Below, piece by piece: positions 22,521 to 30,847 of a stretch of DNA of 64,000 nucleotides. The DNA is taken from positions 24,483-88,482 of the forward strand of contig NZ_JASITD010000019.1 in the NCBI RefSeq assembly GCF_030063445.1. The letters are read 5' to 3'. Position 1 is the stretch's first letter. Each line of letters opens with the position of its first letter. A model generated the notes under the pieces. That model had not been told where the DNA came from and did not search any database. It was given only the letters and a program-made list of their open reading frames with translations. The position numbers were made by a program, and so were the translations under genes. The stretch comes from Hymenobacter sp. H14-R3. GTDB lineage: Bacteria > Bacteroidota > Bacteroidia > Cytophagales > Hymenobacteraceae.

Positions 22521-22548
22521 GTTGGTTGCAACGGGCTGAGTCCCATAC

Positions 22549-22588
22549 AAAAACAGCCCCTTAGATGCACATCTAAGGGGCTGTTTTT
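22549..22588. terminator. Bidirectional terminator between CMD gene and tRNA-Gly
   Basis: AAAAACAGCCCCTTAGA and TCTAAGGGGCTGTTTTT are perfect arms around TGCACA. It lies 28 bases after the CMD gene and just beyond the tRNA 3' end, so it should stop both. Confidence 0.9.
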
Positions 22589-22593
22589 ATGTG

Positions 22594-22666
22594 AGCGAGA
22601 AACGAGGCTCGAACTCGCGACCCTCAGCTTGGGAAGCTGATGCTCTACCAACTGAGCTACTCTCGC
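22594..22666 (-). tRNA. tRNA-Gly, anticodon CCC
   Basis: On the minus strand the gene starts GCGAGAGTAGCTCAGTTGG. The anticodon stem-loop is TCAGC-TTCCCAA-GCTGA (anticodon CCC), the T-arm is GCGAGTTCGAGCCTCG-like, and the acceptor closes with TTCTCGC. 73 bases including the discriminator; CCA is not encoded. It reads GGG codons. Confidence 0.95.
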
Positions 22667-22683
22667 GGAGGTATTTGGTAGGG

Positions 22684-22713
22684 CAAAGGTAGGGCGGGCG
22701 GGCCAAACGGCAA
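22684..22713 (-). promoter_or_regulatory. Promoter of tRNA-Gly
   Basis: On the minus strand TTG, a 19-base spacer and TACCTTTG match the Bacteroidota promoter consensus. The -7 element ends 17 bases before the mature tRNA 5' end, leaving a short leader for RNase P. Confidence 0.75.
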
Positions 22714-22756
22714 GGCGGGGAACATCGGGCGGCCGCCAGTAGTTTAAAAGGCGCTT

Positions 22757-23008
22757 ATGGCCCGTCGTCCTTCCTCCCGCACTATTCTTCCGCCTGCCTC
22801 GCGCCGCGTTGTGGCGGCGCTGCTTATTGCGGCGGGTATCTTATTGGTAATCGCGCAGTTACTACGTATTTACGTGCTGTTTGCGGAGTGGCAGAAGCTG
22901 GGGGTGCTGGGGGCGATGCCCCTGGCGGGCGTGCTGCTGGGCCTGGCGGCGGGGGCGCTCACCAGCTACGTGGGCTGGCGCGTGGGCAAGGCCGGCGGCC
23001 CGGCGTAG
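22757..23008 (+). CDS. Small membrane protein with two helices
   Basis: The 83-residue protein has a basic N-terminus (MARRPSSRTILPPASRRV) and two hydrophobic helices (about residues 19-43 and 52-75). It ends GWRVGKAGGPA. The stop TAG is part of GTAGCGCGGA, the word that also supplies stop codons at 24588 and 63917. Unknown inner-membrane protein upstream of a GNAT gene. Confidence 0.6.
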   Translation: MARRPSSRTILPPASRRVVAALLIAAGILLVIAQLLRIYVLFAEWQKLGVLGAMPLAGVLLGLAAGALTSYVGWRVGKAGGPA

Positions 23009-23047
23009 CGCGGATAACCCGGCGGCCGGCCGCACCTTTGCGGTATT

Positions 23048-23596
23048 ATGTCTTCTCCGCTCCGCATTTCTATCCCGAAAGCTAACCTGGCCACCGCCAC
23101 GCGCCTGGCCGACCTGGGCCGCCAAACGTTTAGCGAGACGTTTGCGGCCACCAACACGCCCGCCGATATGGCCGCGTACCTGGCCACCGCCTATAGCCCC
23201 GAGCTACAGCTGGCGCAGCTGCAAGACCCGGCCGCCACCTACCTGCTGGCCGAAATGCAGGGGCAGGCCGTGGGCTACGCCCTGCTGGCGCAGCATTCTA
23301 CCCTGGGGCTGGCCCCCGAGGCCAACGCCCGGCAGCTCGAAATCAAGCAACTCTACATTGTGGAGGACTGGATAGGCACCGGCCTGGGCAAAGCCCTCAT
23401 GCGCCGGGCGCTCGACATTGCGCAGGCTGATAACTGCACCGCCGTGGTGCTGGGCGTGTGGGAGCACAACGAGCGGGCCAAGGCCTTTTACCAGCGCTTT
23501 GGCTTCCGGGAAGTTGGGGAGATGGAATTTAAGCTGGGCGACGATGTGCAGCGCGACCTCATCTACCGCAAGGGCCTGGCCGGGCGTGCGGGCTAG
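23048..23596 (+). CDS. GNAT family N-acetyltransferase
   Basis: The 182-residue protein carries the GNAT core: strand QLEIKQLYIVEDWIGTGLGK, where W-I-G-T-G-L-G forms the acetyl-CoA pyrophosphate loop, then ALMRRALDIA, and the later block VVLGVWEHNERAKAFYQRFG followed by FREVGEMEF. These enzymes move acetyl from acetyl-CoA to an amine; the acceptor (spermidine, a toxin or a protein) cannot be told. Start 23048 is 7 bases after a CCTTTG -7-like word, suggesting a very short leader. Confidence 0.88.
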   Translation: MSSPLRISIPKANLATATRLADLGRQTFSETFAATNTPADMAAYLATAYSPELQLAQLQDPAATYLLAEMQGQAVGYALLAQHSTLGLAPEANARQLEIKQLYIVEDWIGTGLGKALMRRALDIAQADNCTAVVLGVWEHNERAKAFYQRFGFREVGEMEFKLGDDVQRDLIYRKGLAGRAG

Positions 23597-23607
23597 TACT
23601 TTTGGCT

Positions 23608-24588
23608 ATGCAGGCACCCCAGGCAATTGCTCAAACTACGTGGCGCGGGCTGCTGGCGCTGCTACTGGGCCTGGCGGCCTGCCAGCCCCAGCCCGATGCC
23701 GCCCAGGCGGTAGCGGCGGCCCCGCCCACGGGCCACTTTGCGGGCACGGTGCAGGTAGCCGGCCGGCCGGCGCTGCGCGCCGCCCTGGAGGTGCGCCACC
23801 CGCGCCCCGGCCACTACAGCGCCGAGCTGGTGCTACCCGAGCAGCCCGCCCTGAGTTTTGTGGCTGACAGCCTGACCTTTGTGAGCGACACCCTGCGCCT
23901 GGCGCGGCCCGGCCAGCCGGGCCAGGCGCTGGCGCTGGGCCGGCAGGGCGACTTCTGGCGCGGCACACTGCTGCTCGATTCGGTGCGCTACCCGGTGCTG
24001 CTGGTGCGGCGTGGCGAGCCCGAGCCGGCCGTGTACCAAGTGCGGCGCGACGAGGTGGCCGGCACCCACGGCCCGGCCCTGCTCTTCAGCCCCGCCGATG
24101 AGAGCCTGCCGGGCCTGGCGCTGGCGTTTTTCCCCACCCGGGCCTCGGCCCCCGCCGCCCCCGCCTGGGCCGATGCCCTGGCCCGACAGGGCCACACCGT
24201 GCTGCTGCTACCCCCCGCCGACACCCTGGCCGCCCCAGCGCTGGCTAATGCCCTGGCCCTGCTGCGCCGCACGGCGGGCGTCGATACGGCCCGCGTAGGG
24301 GCCTGGGTGGGCGGCTGGGCCGCCGGCCAGCTCCCACTGCTGCTGGCCGAAAGCCCGGCTGCGCGGCCCGCGTTTGTAGTGGTGCAGGATGCGCCCTCCC
24401 CTCCCCTGGCCACCCGCGCCGCCTGGCGGGAGCTGGCGCAGGGCGGGCAGTTGCTGGCTATTTATGACCCCGCCCAGCCCCGGGCGGCGGTGGCGGCGCT
24501 GCGGACTGCGGTGGGTGCTCAGCGGGTGCGTCAGGCCCCGACGGCTAGCTTGCAAAGTCAGGTAATTGATTGGTTGCGCGAGCGGTAG
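23608..24588 (+). CDS. Lipoprotein, degenerate alpha/beta-hydrolase fold
   Basis: The 326-residue protein has a lipobox (LGLAAC, Cys near residue 23), an Ala/Pro-rich linker, a beta-rich first half and a second half that resembles a dienelactone-hydrolase-like domain (GLALAFFP, then LLRRTAGVDTARVGAWVGGW). The elbow reads GAWVGG where a working enzyme would have G-x-S-x-G, so the nucleophile is missing. It probably binds something at the envelope rather than cleaving it. TACTTTTG lies 3 bases before the ATG. Its TAG stop is shared with the hairpin at 24585-24613. Confidence 0.6.
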   Translation: MQAPQAIAQTTWRGLLALLLGLAACQPQPDAAQAVAAAPPTGHFAGTVQVAGRPALRAALEVRHPRPGHYSAELVLPEQPALSFVADSLTFVSDTLRLARPGQPGQALALGRQGDFWRGTLLLDSVRYPVLLVRRGEPEPAVYQVRRDEVAGTHGPALLFSPADESLPGLALAFFPTRASAPAAPAWADALARQGHTVLLLPPADTLAAPALANALALLRRTAGVDTARVGAWVGGWAAGQLPLLLAESPAARPAFVVVQDAPSPPLATRAAWRELAQGGQLLAIYDPAQPRAAVAALRTAVGAQRVRQAPTASLQSQVIDWLRER

Positions 24589-24613
24589 CGTGGACTCTGC
24601 GAGTCCACGCTAC
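24585..24613. repeat. GTAGCGTGGACTC hairpin overlapping a stop codon
   Basis: GTAGCGTGGACTC (24585-24597) and GAGTCCACGCTAC (24601-24613) are perfect arms around TGC. The TAG at 24586-24588 is the stop of the lipoprotein gene. A related word (GCGCCCACGCTAC) at 24657-24669 covers the end of the convergent radical SAM gene. Confidence 0.8.
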
Positions 24614-24666
24614 TGCCTGGCCGCGTATCGTTCATCGTTCCCACGCGCGGGCTCGCAGCGCCCACG

Positions 24667-26982
24667 CTACACCAGCAGCAGGCCCTTTTCGCGCAGTAGC
24701 TGCCAGGCGGGGCTTTGCAGGAAATTTTCCCAGGGGCCGGCGGTGAGTGGGAAGCTGGCGCCAGCTTCTTTGAGCAGCACTTTGGTGTCGTAGTCGGTGC
24801 TGAGGCGCAGCAGCAGCTCGTGCAGCCAGGGGCCAATGGCCTCGGTGGTTTTTACCTCGAAGTCTTCGGCCTGCTCGTAGCAGGTGAGGATGGCGCGGGT
24901 AGTTTTTTTGTCTTTGGGGCCGTTGCCATCGCTGGTTTTGAAGCTCAGCTCGGGCGGGTTGCCGAGCCAGAAGAGGCGGCGATTGGGCTGGGCACCATCG
25001 GGCTTATCAACCTCATTCAGAGCTTGCTGGATGAGCTGCCGGGGCACCGTGGCGCGGGGCGTTTTGAAATCGAACCAGAAGCTGAGGGGCTCGCGCAGGG
25101 CCACGCCGTGCATGAAGTTATACAGCGACTTGGCCAGGCCGGGGCCGAAGGTTTCGTGGTCGGCGCCCTGGGGGTCGTCGTGCCAGAGGTCGTTCCAGGC
25201 GAAGGGGCCGGGCTCGGGGCCGGTGGCCACCACCTGGTACTTGGCGGGGTTCTTCCCCACGGGCGAATGGGCCGTCATGGAGAAGCGGTGCCAGTAGCCG
25301 CTTTGTACAATGCCGGATTCGAAGAGCTGCCGCACAACTTCCAGCGAATCAACGGTTTCCTGGGCAGTTTGGGTGGGGAAGCCGTACATGAGGTAGGCGT
25401 GCACCAGCACCCCGGCCGCCGTAAAACCCTGCGTGACGCGCGCCACCTGGGCAATGGTAACGCCCTTTTCCATGAGGGCCAGCAGCCTATCGGAAGCCAC
25501 TTCGAGGCCGCCGCTGATGGCGATGCAGCCCGAGGCGGCCAGCAGCCGGCAGAGGTCAGGGGTGAAGGTTTTTTCGAACCGGATGTTACCCCACCAGCTG
25601 ATGCTGACGCGGCGCTTGAGCAGCTCCACAGCCAGGTCGCGCAGGGCCAGGGGCGGCGCGGCCTCGTCCACGAAGTGGAAGCCGGTCTGGCCGGTCTGGG
25701 CCACTATCTGCTCGATTCTATCGACCAGCAGGGTGGCGGGCGCGGTTTCGTAACGGCCTATGTAGTCGAGGGTTACGTCGCAGAACGAGCAACGCTTCCA
25801 GTAGCAGCCGTGGGCGATGGTGAGCTTGTTCCAGCGGCCATCGCTCCAGAGGCGGTGCATGGGGTTCAGCACTTCGATAACCGACAGATAATCACCAAGA
25901 TGTAAATCGGAGTAATCGGGCGTGCCTACCTCGGGGTGCGGCACATCGGGGTGCGGGTAGTTGATGTACTCGACCGCGCCGGCCTCGTTGCGCAGGAAGG
26001 TGCGCTGCAACAACTGCCGTTTGTCATCCTGAGCGCAGCGCAGGACCTTAGCGCCGTTGTGGTCGTCAGGAGCTAATGCAGCAACATTGTGTTCTGGCGT
26101 GACAAGATGCTTCGCGGGCTCAGCACGACAGGCTAAGTACTCAAACAGCCGCAGCCACGGCCCTTCGCCGTCATCCAGGGTGAGGTAGTCGATGTAGTCG
26201 AAAAAGCGTGGCTCCTTGAGGCCGCGCAGCTCGGTGTTGGGGTAGCCGCCGCCCATTACGGTCACGGCCTGGGGGCGCACCGCTTTGAGGCGCTGGGCCA
26301 GGCGCAGGGCAGCGTAGAGGTTGCCGGGAAAGGGCACGGTAAATCCCACTATATCAGGGCTTTCTACTAGCAGCAGCTCATCCAGCAGCTCAAGCAGCAT
26401 GGTGTCTACCAGATTGGGGGCGGCTTGCAGGGCGGCGTGCAGGGGGTCGAAGTGGGTGGCCGACATGGCCAGGGACTCCGCATAGCGGGAGAGGCCAAAC
26501 TGCGGGCCCACGGTTTCCTTCACCAGGTCGGCGATGTCCTCTAGGTAGAGCGTGGCCAGGTGGCGGGCCTGGTCGGTGAGGCCCATGGTGCCAAAGGCCG
26601 TTTCGAGGTCGGCCACGTTGTCGAAGCGGCTGGCTTCGGGCAAAAACCGGCCGTGGCAGATGCGCGGGGCCAGCGTGAGGTCCTTGTTTTGCAAAAACCG
26701 GATGGTGGGCCCAATGGTGGCCTCGTAGCGGTGGCGCAGGCGCAGCATCCGCTGGGCGTTGTCGCTGAGGGTGTAGCTGCCGGCCGCTATCTCATCGAAC
26801 ACCCGCACCAGGCCCGCCTTAGAGAACAGCCTCAGCACCAAGTCGATGCTCAGGTCTACTTGCCGCACCGCGAAGCCCCGGCCCACCAGAAAGCCCTTGA
26901 TGTAGGCAGTGGCCGGGTAGGGCGTGTTGAGCTGCGTGAGCGGCGGCGTAATGAGCAGGAGGCGGGGCGAAGAACTAGGCAC
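24667..26982 (-). CDS. B12-binding-type radical SAM protein
   Basis: The 771-residue protein starts MPSSSPRLLLITPPLTQLNT, a Rossmann-like B12-binding-type N-terminal region to about residue 280 (FTVPFPGNLYAALRLAQRL, GGGYPNTELRGL). A radical SAM core with CYWKRCSFCD (CX4CX2C) follows, then GFHFVDEAAPP, ISGGLEVAS and LMYGFPTQT. Such enzymes often do methylation or rearrangement of unusual substrates. Around residues 285-323 it carries a stretch (ACRAEPAKHLVTPEHNVA...) encoded by a REP-type palindrome, inserted in frame. Substrate unknown. Confidence 0.85.
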   Translation of the reverse strand: MPSSSPRLLLITPPLTQLNTPYPATAYIKGFLVGRGFAVRQVDLSIDLVLRLFSKAGLVRVFDEIAAGSYTLSDNAQRMLRLRHRYEATIGPTIRFLQNKDLTLAPRICHGRFLPEASRFDNVADLETAFGTMGLTDQARHLATLYLEDIADLVKETVGPQFGLSRYAESLAMSATHFDPLHAALQAAPNLVDTMLLELLDELLLVESPDIVGFTVPFPGNLYAALRLAQRLKAVRPQAVTVMGGGYPNTELRGLKEPRFFDYIDYLTLDDGEGPWLRLFEYLACRAEPAKHLVTPEHNVAALAPDDHNGAKVLRCAQDDKRQLLQRTFLRNEAGAVEYINYPHPDVPHPEVGTPDYSDLHLGDYLSVIEVLNPMHRLWSDGRWNKLTIAHGCYWKRCSFCDVTLDYIGRYETAPATLLVDRIEQIVAQTGQTGFHFVDEAAPPLALRDLAVELLKRRVSISWWGNIRFEKTFTPDLCRLLAASGCIAISGGLEVASDRLLALMEKGVTIAQVARVTQGFTAAGVLVHAYLMYGFPTQTAQETVDSLEVVRQLFESGIVQSGYWHRFSMTAHSPVGKNPAKYQVVATGPEPGPFAWNDLWHDDPQGADHETFGPGLAKSLYNFMHGVALREPLSFWFDFKTPRATVPRQLIQQALNEVDKPDGAQPNRRLFWLGNPPELSFKTSDGNGPKDKKTTRAILTCYEQAEDFEVKTTEAIGPWLHELLLRLSTDYDTKVLLKEAGASFPLTAGPWENFLQSPAWQLLREKGLLLV
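26022..26130. repeat. REP-type palindrome inside the radical SAM gene
   Basis: TGTCATCCTGAGCGCAGCGC (from 26022) and GCGGGCTCAGCACGACA (to 26130) are degenerate inverted arms with the GTCATnCTGAGC core of the REP family. The element lies wholly within the coding region and is read through without a stop, adding about 37 residues. Confidence 0.8.
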
Positions 26983-27042
26983 GGGACTACAAACCTACGC
27001 GGGCGGGTAAGGGTTCGGGCCGGGCGGGCGGCTTTGGCCGCG

Positions 27043-27816
27043 CTAATCCAGCGTTTGCTCGCCGCCGCCGTTCACGAACAGCACCTGGCCGCTGACCCAG
27101 CTCGACACTGGGGCCGCGAAATAGAGCACCGCGCCGGCAATGTCATCTACCTCGCCCAGGCGGGCCAACGGCGTGTGGGCCAGCATGCGCTTCTCGATTT
27201 CGGGCGTGAGCACTGTGGCCAGCGCGCCGGTGCGCACCGCCCCCGGCCCAATGGCATTGAGCCGAATGACGGGGCCGTAGTCGAAGGCCAGGTTGCGGGT
27301 CATGTGGTTGATAGCGGCCTTCGACGAGGCGTAGGCACTGATGGCCGGGCTATGGTTGATGCTGGCCATCGACGACATATTGATGATGGAGCCGTAGCCG
27401 GCCGCCCGCATGTGGGGGGCGCACAGCTGGCACAAGCGCCACATACTGAATACGTTCAGCTCAAATACTCGCGCAAACTGCTCAACCGTAATCTGGTCGG
27501 GGCCTTCCTTGCCCGCGCCGCCGCCACCCACGTTGTTGACCAGAATGTGCAGGCCGCCAAACTCGGCCAGGGTCTGGTCTACGAGGCTGACTAGGTCTTC
27601 GTCTTTAGTTACGTTGCAGGCCACGGCCAGCGCCTTGCCGCCCGCCTGGGTGATGGCGTCGGCCGTGCGCCGGGCATCTTCCAGCTTGAGGTCGGCCACT
27701 ACTACCTGGGCCCCAAAATTGGCCAGCATGAGGCAGCTGGCCTGGCCGATGCCATTGGCCCCGCCGGTAACGATGGCAGTTTTGCCGGTCAGGTCAAATA
27801 ATTCAGCAGGTTTCAT
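27043..27816 (-). CDS. Short-chain dehydrogenase/reductase
   Basis: The 257-residue protein has the classical SDR pattern: TGGANGIG (residues 17-24) for NAD(P) binding, acidic VVADLKLEDA after the second strand (suggesting NAD), NNVGGGG, catalytic Ser in IINMSSMAS and YASSK. The C-terminal block AGAVLYFAAPVSSWVSGQVL then FVNGGGE matches the family. Closest in type to 7-alpha-hydroxysteroid or glucose dehydrogenase-like SDRs; substrate unknown. Cytoplasmic. Confidence 0.92.
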   Translation of the reverse strand: MKPAELFDLTGKTAIVTGGANGIGQASCLMLANFGAQVVVADLKLEDARRTADAITQAGGKALAVACNVTKDEDLVSLVDQTLAEFGGLHILVNNVGGGGAGKEGPDQITVEQFARVFELNVFSMWRLCQLCAPHMRAAGYGSIINMSSMASINHSPAISAYASSKAAINHMTRNLAFDYGPVIRLNAIGPGAVRTGALATVLTPEIEKRMLAHTPLARLGEVDDIAGAVLYFAAPVSSWVSGQVLFVNGGGEQTLD

Positions 27817-27903
27817 ACGCGTGAGGATTTAGGATTGTGGAAAAGGAAAGAACGCTCATGCTTCATTGCGCTCAGCATGAGCATATTAGGAGTAAGCGAA
27901 TAG

Positions 27904-29295
27904 TTATTTCTGCTTCATCAGGTACTCGGCTACGGCTTCGTAGGCGGGCAGGGAGGTGGGGTCGTTGGCGGCGTTGGCGGCCACGGGGTGCGAAGCCAGG
28001 CGCACGAGCACCATCTCGGCGGCGGGGTCGATGTAGATGGTCTGGCCATACACGCCGCGAGCGGCGAAGGCACCGTGCGCGTTCTCCGTCATCCACCACA
28101 TATCGCGGTACGACCAGCCTTTCAGCTCCGGGTGGCCCGACTTGGCGAAGGCCGCCTTGCTGCCGCCCTTGCGGATGTCCTGCACGGTGGCGGCGGGCAG
28201 CAGTTGCTGGCCCTGGTAGCGGCCCTCGTTGCGAATCAGCTCGCCGAAGCGGGCCAGGTCGCGCAGGCCGGCGTTCAGGCCGCCCCCGGCAAAGGGCGTC
28301 CCCAGGCCATCAACCTGATAAAAAGCCGCTTGCTCGGCCCCGATTTTGCGCCAGACGCGCTCCGACAGCAGCTCGGCCACCGATTGGCCCGAGGCGCGCG
28401 CAATAATCCAGCCCAGGGCGTCGGCGTTGATGGTGCGGTAGCCGAAAGCCTCGCCGTGCTGGCCCTGCTTCTTCACGGTTTCGAGGTAGGCGTAGTAACC
28501 GTTGGGGCCAGTATAGCCTTGCGGCTTGAAAGGGTTGCCGGCCGCCGAAAACTGCCACACCTCGGCCTTGGGGTCGGCGTATTCTTCACTGTATTTCAAG
28601 CCGGTGGTCATGTCCATTACCTGGCGCACGGTGGCGTCGCCGAAGCCCGATTTTTGCAGCTCGGGCATGTAAGAAGCCACGGTGCGGGTTTCGTCGAGCT
28701 TGCCTTCGGCTACCAGCATGGCGGCCAGCGTGCCGGTGAAGGACTTGGTGAGCGACATCACCGCGTGCACATCGGTGGGCGTGAGGGCCCCGAAATAGCG
28801 CTCGTACACGATTTTGCCCCGGTGCATAATCAGCATCCCGTCGGTATAGTTTTCGGCCAGCGAGGCCTGCCAGGTCATGGGCTTGGCAGCGCCCCAGGGC
28901 TGAAACGTGAGCGCGTCGATGCGCTCCGTATCCAGGGCCGTGGGCAGCGGCCCCGGCGCCCCCAGGCCTGCCGGCACGTTGACGCTGGGCAGCATCTGGC
29001 GCATGTGCACCACGCTCCAGCGTAGCGCCGGAAACTGCATAAACGAGCCATCCTCCACGCGCAGCACCTTGCTGGGCGGGGGCGGAAAGCCCTGCATCCA
29101 GCCCATTTTCAGGGGGTCGCTCTCGGCGGCCGAGAGGTACTTTTTAGGCGCATTCTGCGCGGCGGCATCCGGCATGGCAACAATAGCTACTAGTGCCGCG
29201 GCCAACACGTTGCGCGCAGCTTTCGGGTACGAAAGAGAACAATAAGTCATCATGATGGCCGGGTTGAGCGCTCGCCGGCAAAGCGATTTTAGCAT
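27904..29295 (-). CDS. Class C beta-lactamase-like serine hydrolase
   Basis: The 463-residue protein has a signal peptide (ARNVLAAALVAIVAMPDAAA) and the penicillin-binding/beta-lactamase C fold. The nucleophile motif is S181-x-x-K184 in VMSLTKSFTG, then FGYRTINADALGW as the second motif region, and a late GVYGQTIYIDP block for the third motif. Such enzymes are esterases, D-Ala peptidases or 6-aminohexanoate-type hydrolases in the periplasm. Start 29295 lies 9 bases after the META gene; in-frame ATGs at 29253/29250 would give a better-placed signal peptide. Confidence 0.88.
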   Translation of the reverse strand: MLKSLCRRALNPAIMMTYCSLSYPKAARNVLAAALVAIVAMPDAAAQNAPKKYLSAAESDPLKMGWMQGFPPPPSKVLRVEDGSFMQFPALRWSVVHMRQMLPSVNVPAGLGAPGPLPTALDTERIDALTFQPWGAAKPMTWQASLAENYTDGMLIMHRGKIVYERYFGALTPTDVHAVMSLTKSFTGTLAAMLVAEGKLDETRTVASYMPELQKSGFGDATVRQVMDMTTGLKYSEEYADPKAEVWQFSAAGNPFKPQGYTGPNGYYAYLETVKKQGQHGEAFGYRTINADALGWIIARASGQSVAELLSERVWRKIGAEQAAFYQVDGLGTPFAGGGLNAGLRDLARFGELIRNEGRYQGQQLLPAATVQDIRKGGSKAAFAKSGHPELKGWSYRDMWWMTENAHGAFAARGVYGQTIYIDPAAEMVLVRLASHPVAANAANDPTSLPAYEAVAEYLMKQK

Positions 29296-29304
29296 TCCAA
29301 ATTC

Positions 29305-29754
29305 TTAAAAATACACGGCGTGAAACACGGCCAGCGGGGCGCGGCGGCCCACGTTCAGCAGGAGCGTGTCGCCCCGCACGGTGTAGTTGTCGGTTTGGTT
29401 GAGCACCTGCAAAAACGCGGGCTCCTGGCTGGGGCCGGGGCAGGCTTTTAGGGTAGTGAGCAAATTGGTGAAGCGCAGGCGCTGCGGGCCAGCTTGCAGC
29501 TCATAGCTGCCATTGAGCACGTTGCAGCCGCCGAAGCCCGCCACGCGGCTACTGTCCTTGAGCATGAAATACGCCTCGCGCTCCTGGTCGGGGGCCATGG
29601 TCACGGGCTGGCCTTCCAGCGTCACCAGCTTCCAGTACTTGTTGGTGATGCCTTCGGGGCGCGGGGCAGTAGCGGCGGCGGGCGTTTTGTGGGTGGTTTC
29701 GCAGCCCGCCAGCACGGCGGGTGCAAGCAGCAGGGCAAGCAGGGCGTTTTTCAT
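29305..29754 (-). CDS. META-domain (HslJ-like) lipoprotein
   Basis: The 149-residue protein has lipobox LAGC (Cys18) and a META-type domain: KYWKLVTLEGQPV, SRVAGFGGCNVLNGSY, LRFTNLLTTLKACP. HslJ/META proteins are small envelope proteins linked to stress or novobiocin resistance in other bacteria. It lies directly upstream of the serine hydrolase gene (9-base gap), so the two are probably one transcript. Ligand unknown. Confidence 0.85.
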   Translation of the reverse strand: MKNALLALLLAPAVLAGCETTHKTPAAATAPRPEGITNKYWKLVTLEGQPVTMAPDQEREAYFMLKDSSRVAGFGGCNVLNGSYELQAGPQRLRFTNLLTTLKACPGPSQEPAFLQVLNQTDNYTVRGDTLLLNVGRRAPLAVFHAVYF

Positions 29755-29790
29755 AGCTAAACAATACGTTGCTAGGTAGTTGGCAGTTAC

Positions 29791-29843
29791 TAGTTGTCCG
29801 TTGCTAGTGCCGGGTAAAACCCAAACCCAGCAACGGACAACTA
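29791..29843. terminator. Hairpin between uraH-like and META genes
   Basis: TAGTTGTCCGTTGCT (29791-29805) and AGCAACGGACAACTA (29829-29843) are exact 15-base arms. It sits after the uraH-like stop on the minus strand and probably ends that unit. Confidence 0.65.
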
Positions 29844-29868
29844 CTTATAGGTAAGCTATTTAGGCGTA

Positions 29869-30288
29869 TCAGCTACCTCGGTACGTCGAGTAGCCAAAGG
29901 CCGACAGCGTAATCGGCACGTGGTAGTGTGCCCCGTCGGTGAGCTCAAACACCACTTCGATGAAGGGGTAAAAGGAGGTTTGCTGCTGCGCCGCGAAGTA
30001 GGGCTTGGTGAGGAAGGTGAGCTTGTAGATGCCGGTATTGGGCGTTTTCTGGCCGGCGGTGGGCAGGAAATCGCCGATGCGGCCGGCAGCATCGGTTTGC
30101 TTTTCGGCCACCGCGGCCCAGGTCTTTTTGGCGGCATCGTATTTTTCGAGGCGCACCGTAACGCCGGGCGCGGGCATGCCGCGGCCAATGTCGAGAATAT
30201 GGGTGCTAAGCTGGTAGGCGGGCGGCGTTTGCTGGGCAAAGCCCAGCAGGGGCAGTAGGCTCAGGAGAGCAATAAACAGGGTCTTCAT
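29869..30288 (-). CDS. uraH: Hydroxyisourate hydrolase-like (transthyretin fold), exported
   Basis: The 139-residue protein has a signal peptide (MKTLFIALLSLLPLLGFAQQ) and a full transthyretin-related domain: LSTHILDIGRGMPAPGV with the first catalytic His, FYPFIEVVF, and HYHVPITLSAFGYSTYRGS with the second His and the C-terminal YRGS signature. These residues mark hydroxyisourate hydrolases, which open the uricase product. The signal peptide puts it in the periplasm, as for E. coli HiuH. A GlcG-like gene lies just upstream; no uricase is nearby. Confidence 0.9.
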   Translation of the reverse strand: MKTLFIALLSLLPLLGFAQQTPPAYQLSTHILDIGRGMPAPGVTVRLEKYDAAKKTWAAVAEKQTDAAGRIGDFLPTAGQKTPNTGIYKLTFLTKPYFAAQQQTSFYPFIEVVFELTDGAHYHVPITLSAFGYSTYRGS

Positions 30289-30328
30289 ACAAAAAAATAA
30301 AAGGGATAAAAATCAGTGAAAGAGTACG

Positions 30329-30847
30329 TTACGGAGTAGTAATGCCGGCTTCGGGCAGGGAGGCGGCGCGGCCGATGAGGTCATCGTTTTCGGCCCCGCC
30401 GCCGCCGGCCACGCCCACCGCCCCAATTACCTGGCCCTGGTAGCGCAGCGGCACGCCGCCGCCCAGCAGCAGCAATTCGGGCAGGTTGGCCAGGTTCTGG
30501 GTGTCGGGGTTGGCGCGGGCATTGCGGCCCAGCAGCAGGGTCGGCGTTTTGGTAGAGAGGGCGGTGTAGGCTTTGCGGCGGGCGGCCTCGGTGTTGTGGG
30601 GGCCCACGCCGTCGCCCTGCGTCAGCAAAATGGTTTGCCCGCTGGCATCTACTACGGCCACCGATACCTGCTGGTTGAGGGTGGCCGCCTTGGCGCGGGC
30701 CCGCGCGGCCAGCTCCAGGGCGGCGGCCAGGGTGAGGCGGGCGGTGGGGGCCAGGTAAGTGGTGGGGGCCGCCGGCCGGGTGGCCTGGGCCGCTACTGCG
30801 CCCGGCAGCAACAGCGCCCCCAGCAGACCTAAAACTAATTTTTTCAA
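30329..30847 (-). CDS. GlcG/HbpS-like exported protein
   Basis: The 172-residue protein has a signal peptide ending in VAAQA and a GlcG/HbpS domain: VSVAVVDASGQTILLTQGDG, AARRKAYTAL, LPELLLLGGGVPL, GAVGVAGGGGAENDD. HbpS binds heme and senses redox in Streptomyces; GlcG roles are unclear. It is first in a unit with the uraH-like gene 40 bases downstream, both exported. Function beyond the fold is unknown. Confidence 0.85.
   Translation of the reverse strand: MKKLVLGLLGALLLPGAVAAQATRPAAPTTYLAPTARLTLAAALELAARARAKAATLNQQVSVAVVDASGQTILLTQGDGVGPHNTEAARRKAYTALSTKTPTLLLGRNARANPDTQNLANLPELLLLGGGVPLRYQGQVIGAVGVAGGGGAENDDLIGRAASLPEAGITTP

Noticed and set aside
24715..25905. 396-codon + strand frame opposite the radical SAM gene
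   Set aside because: Composition is Gly/Ala/His-rich with no motif; the minus-strand gene has the Fe-S site and family blocks.
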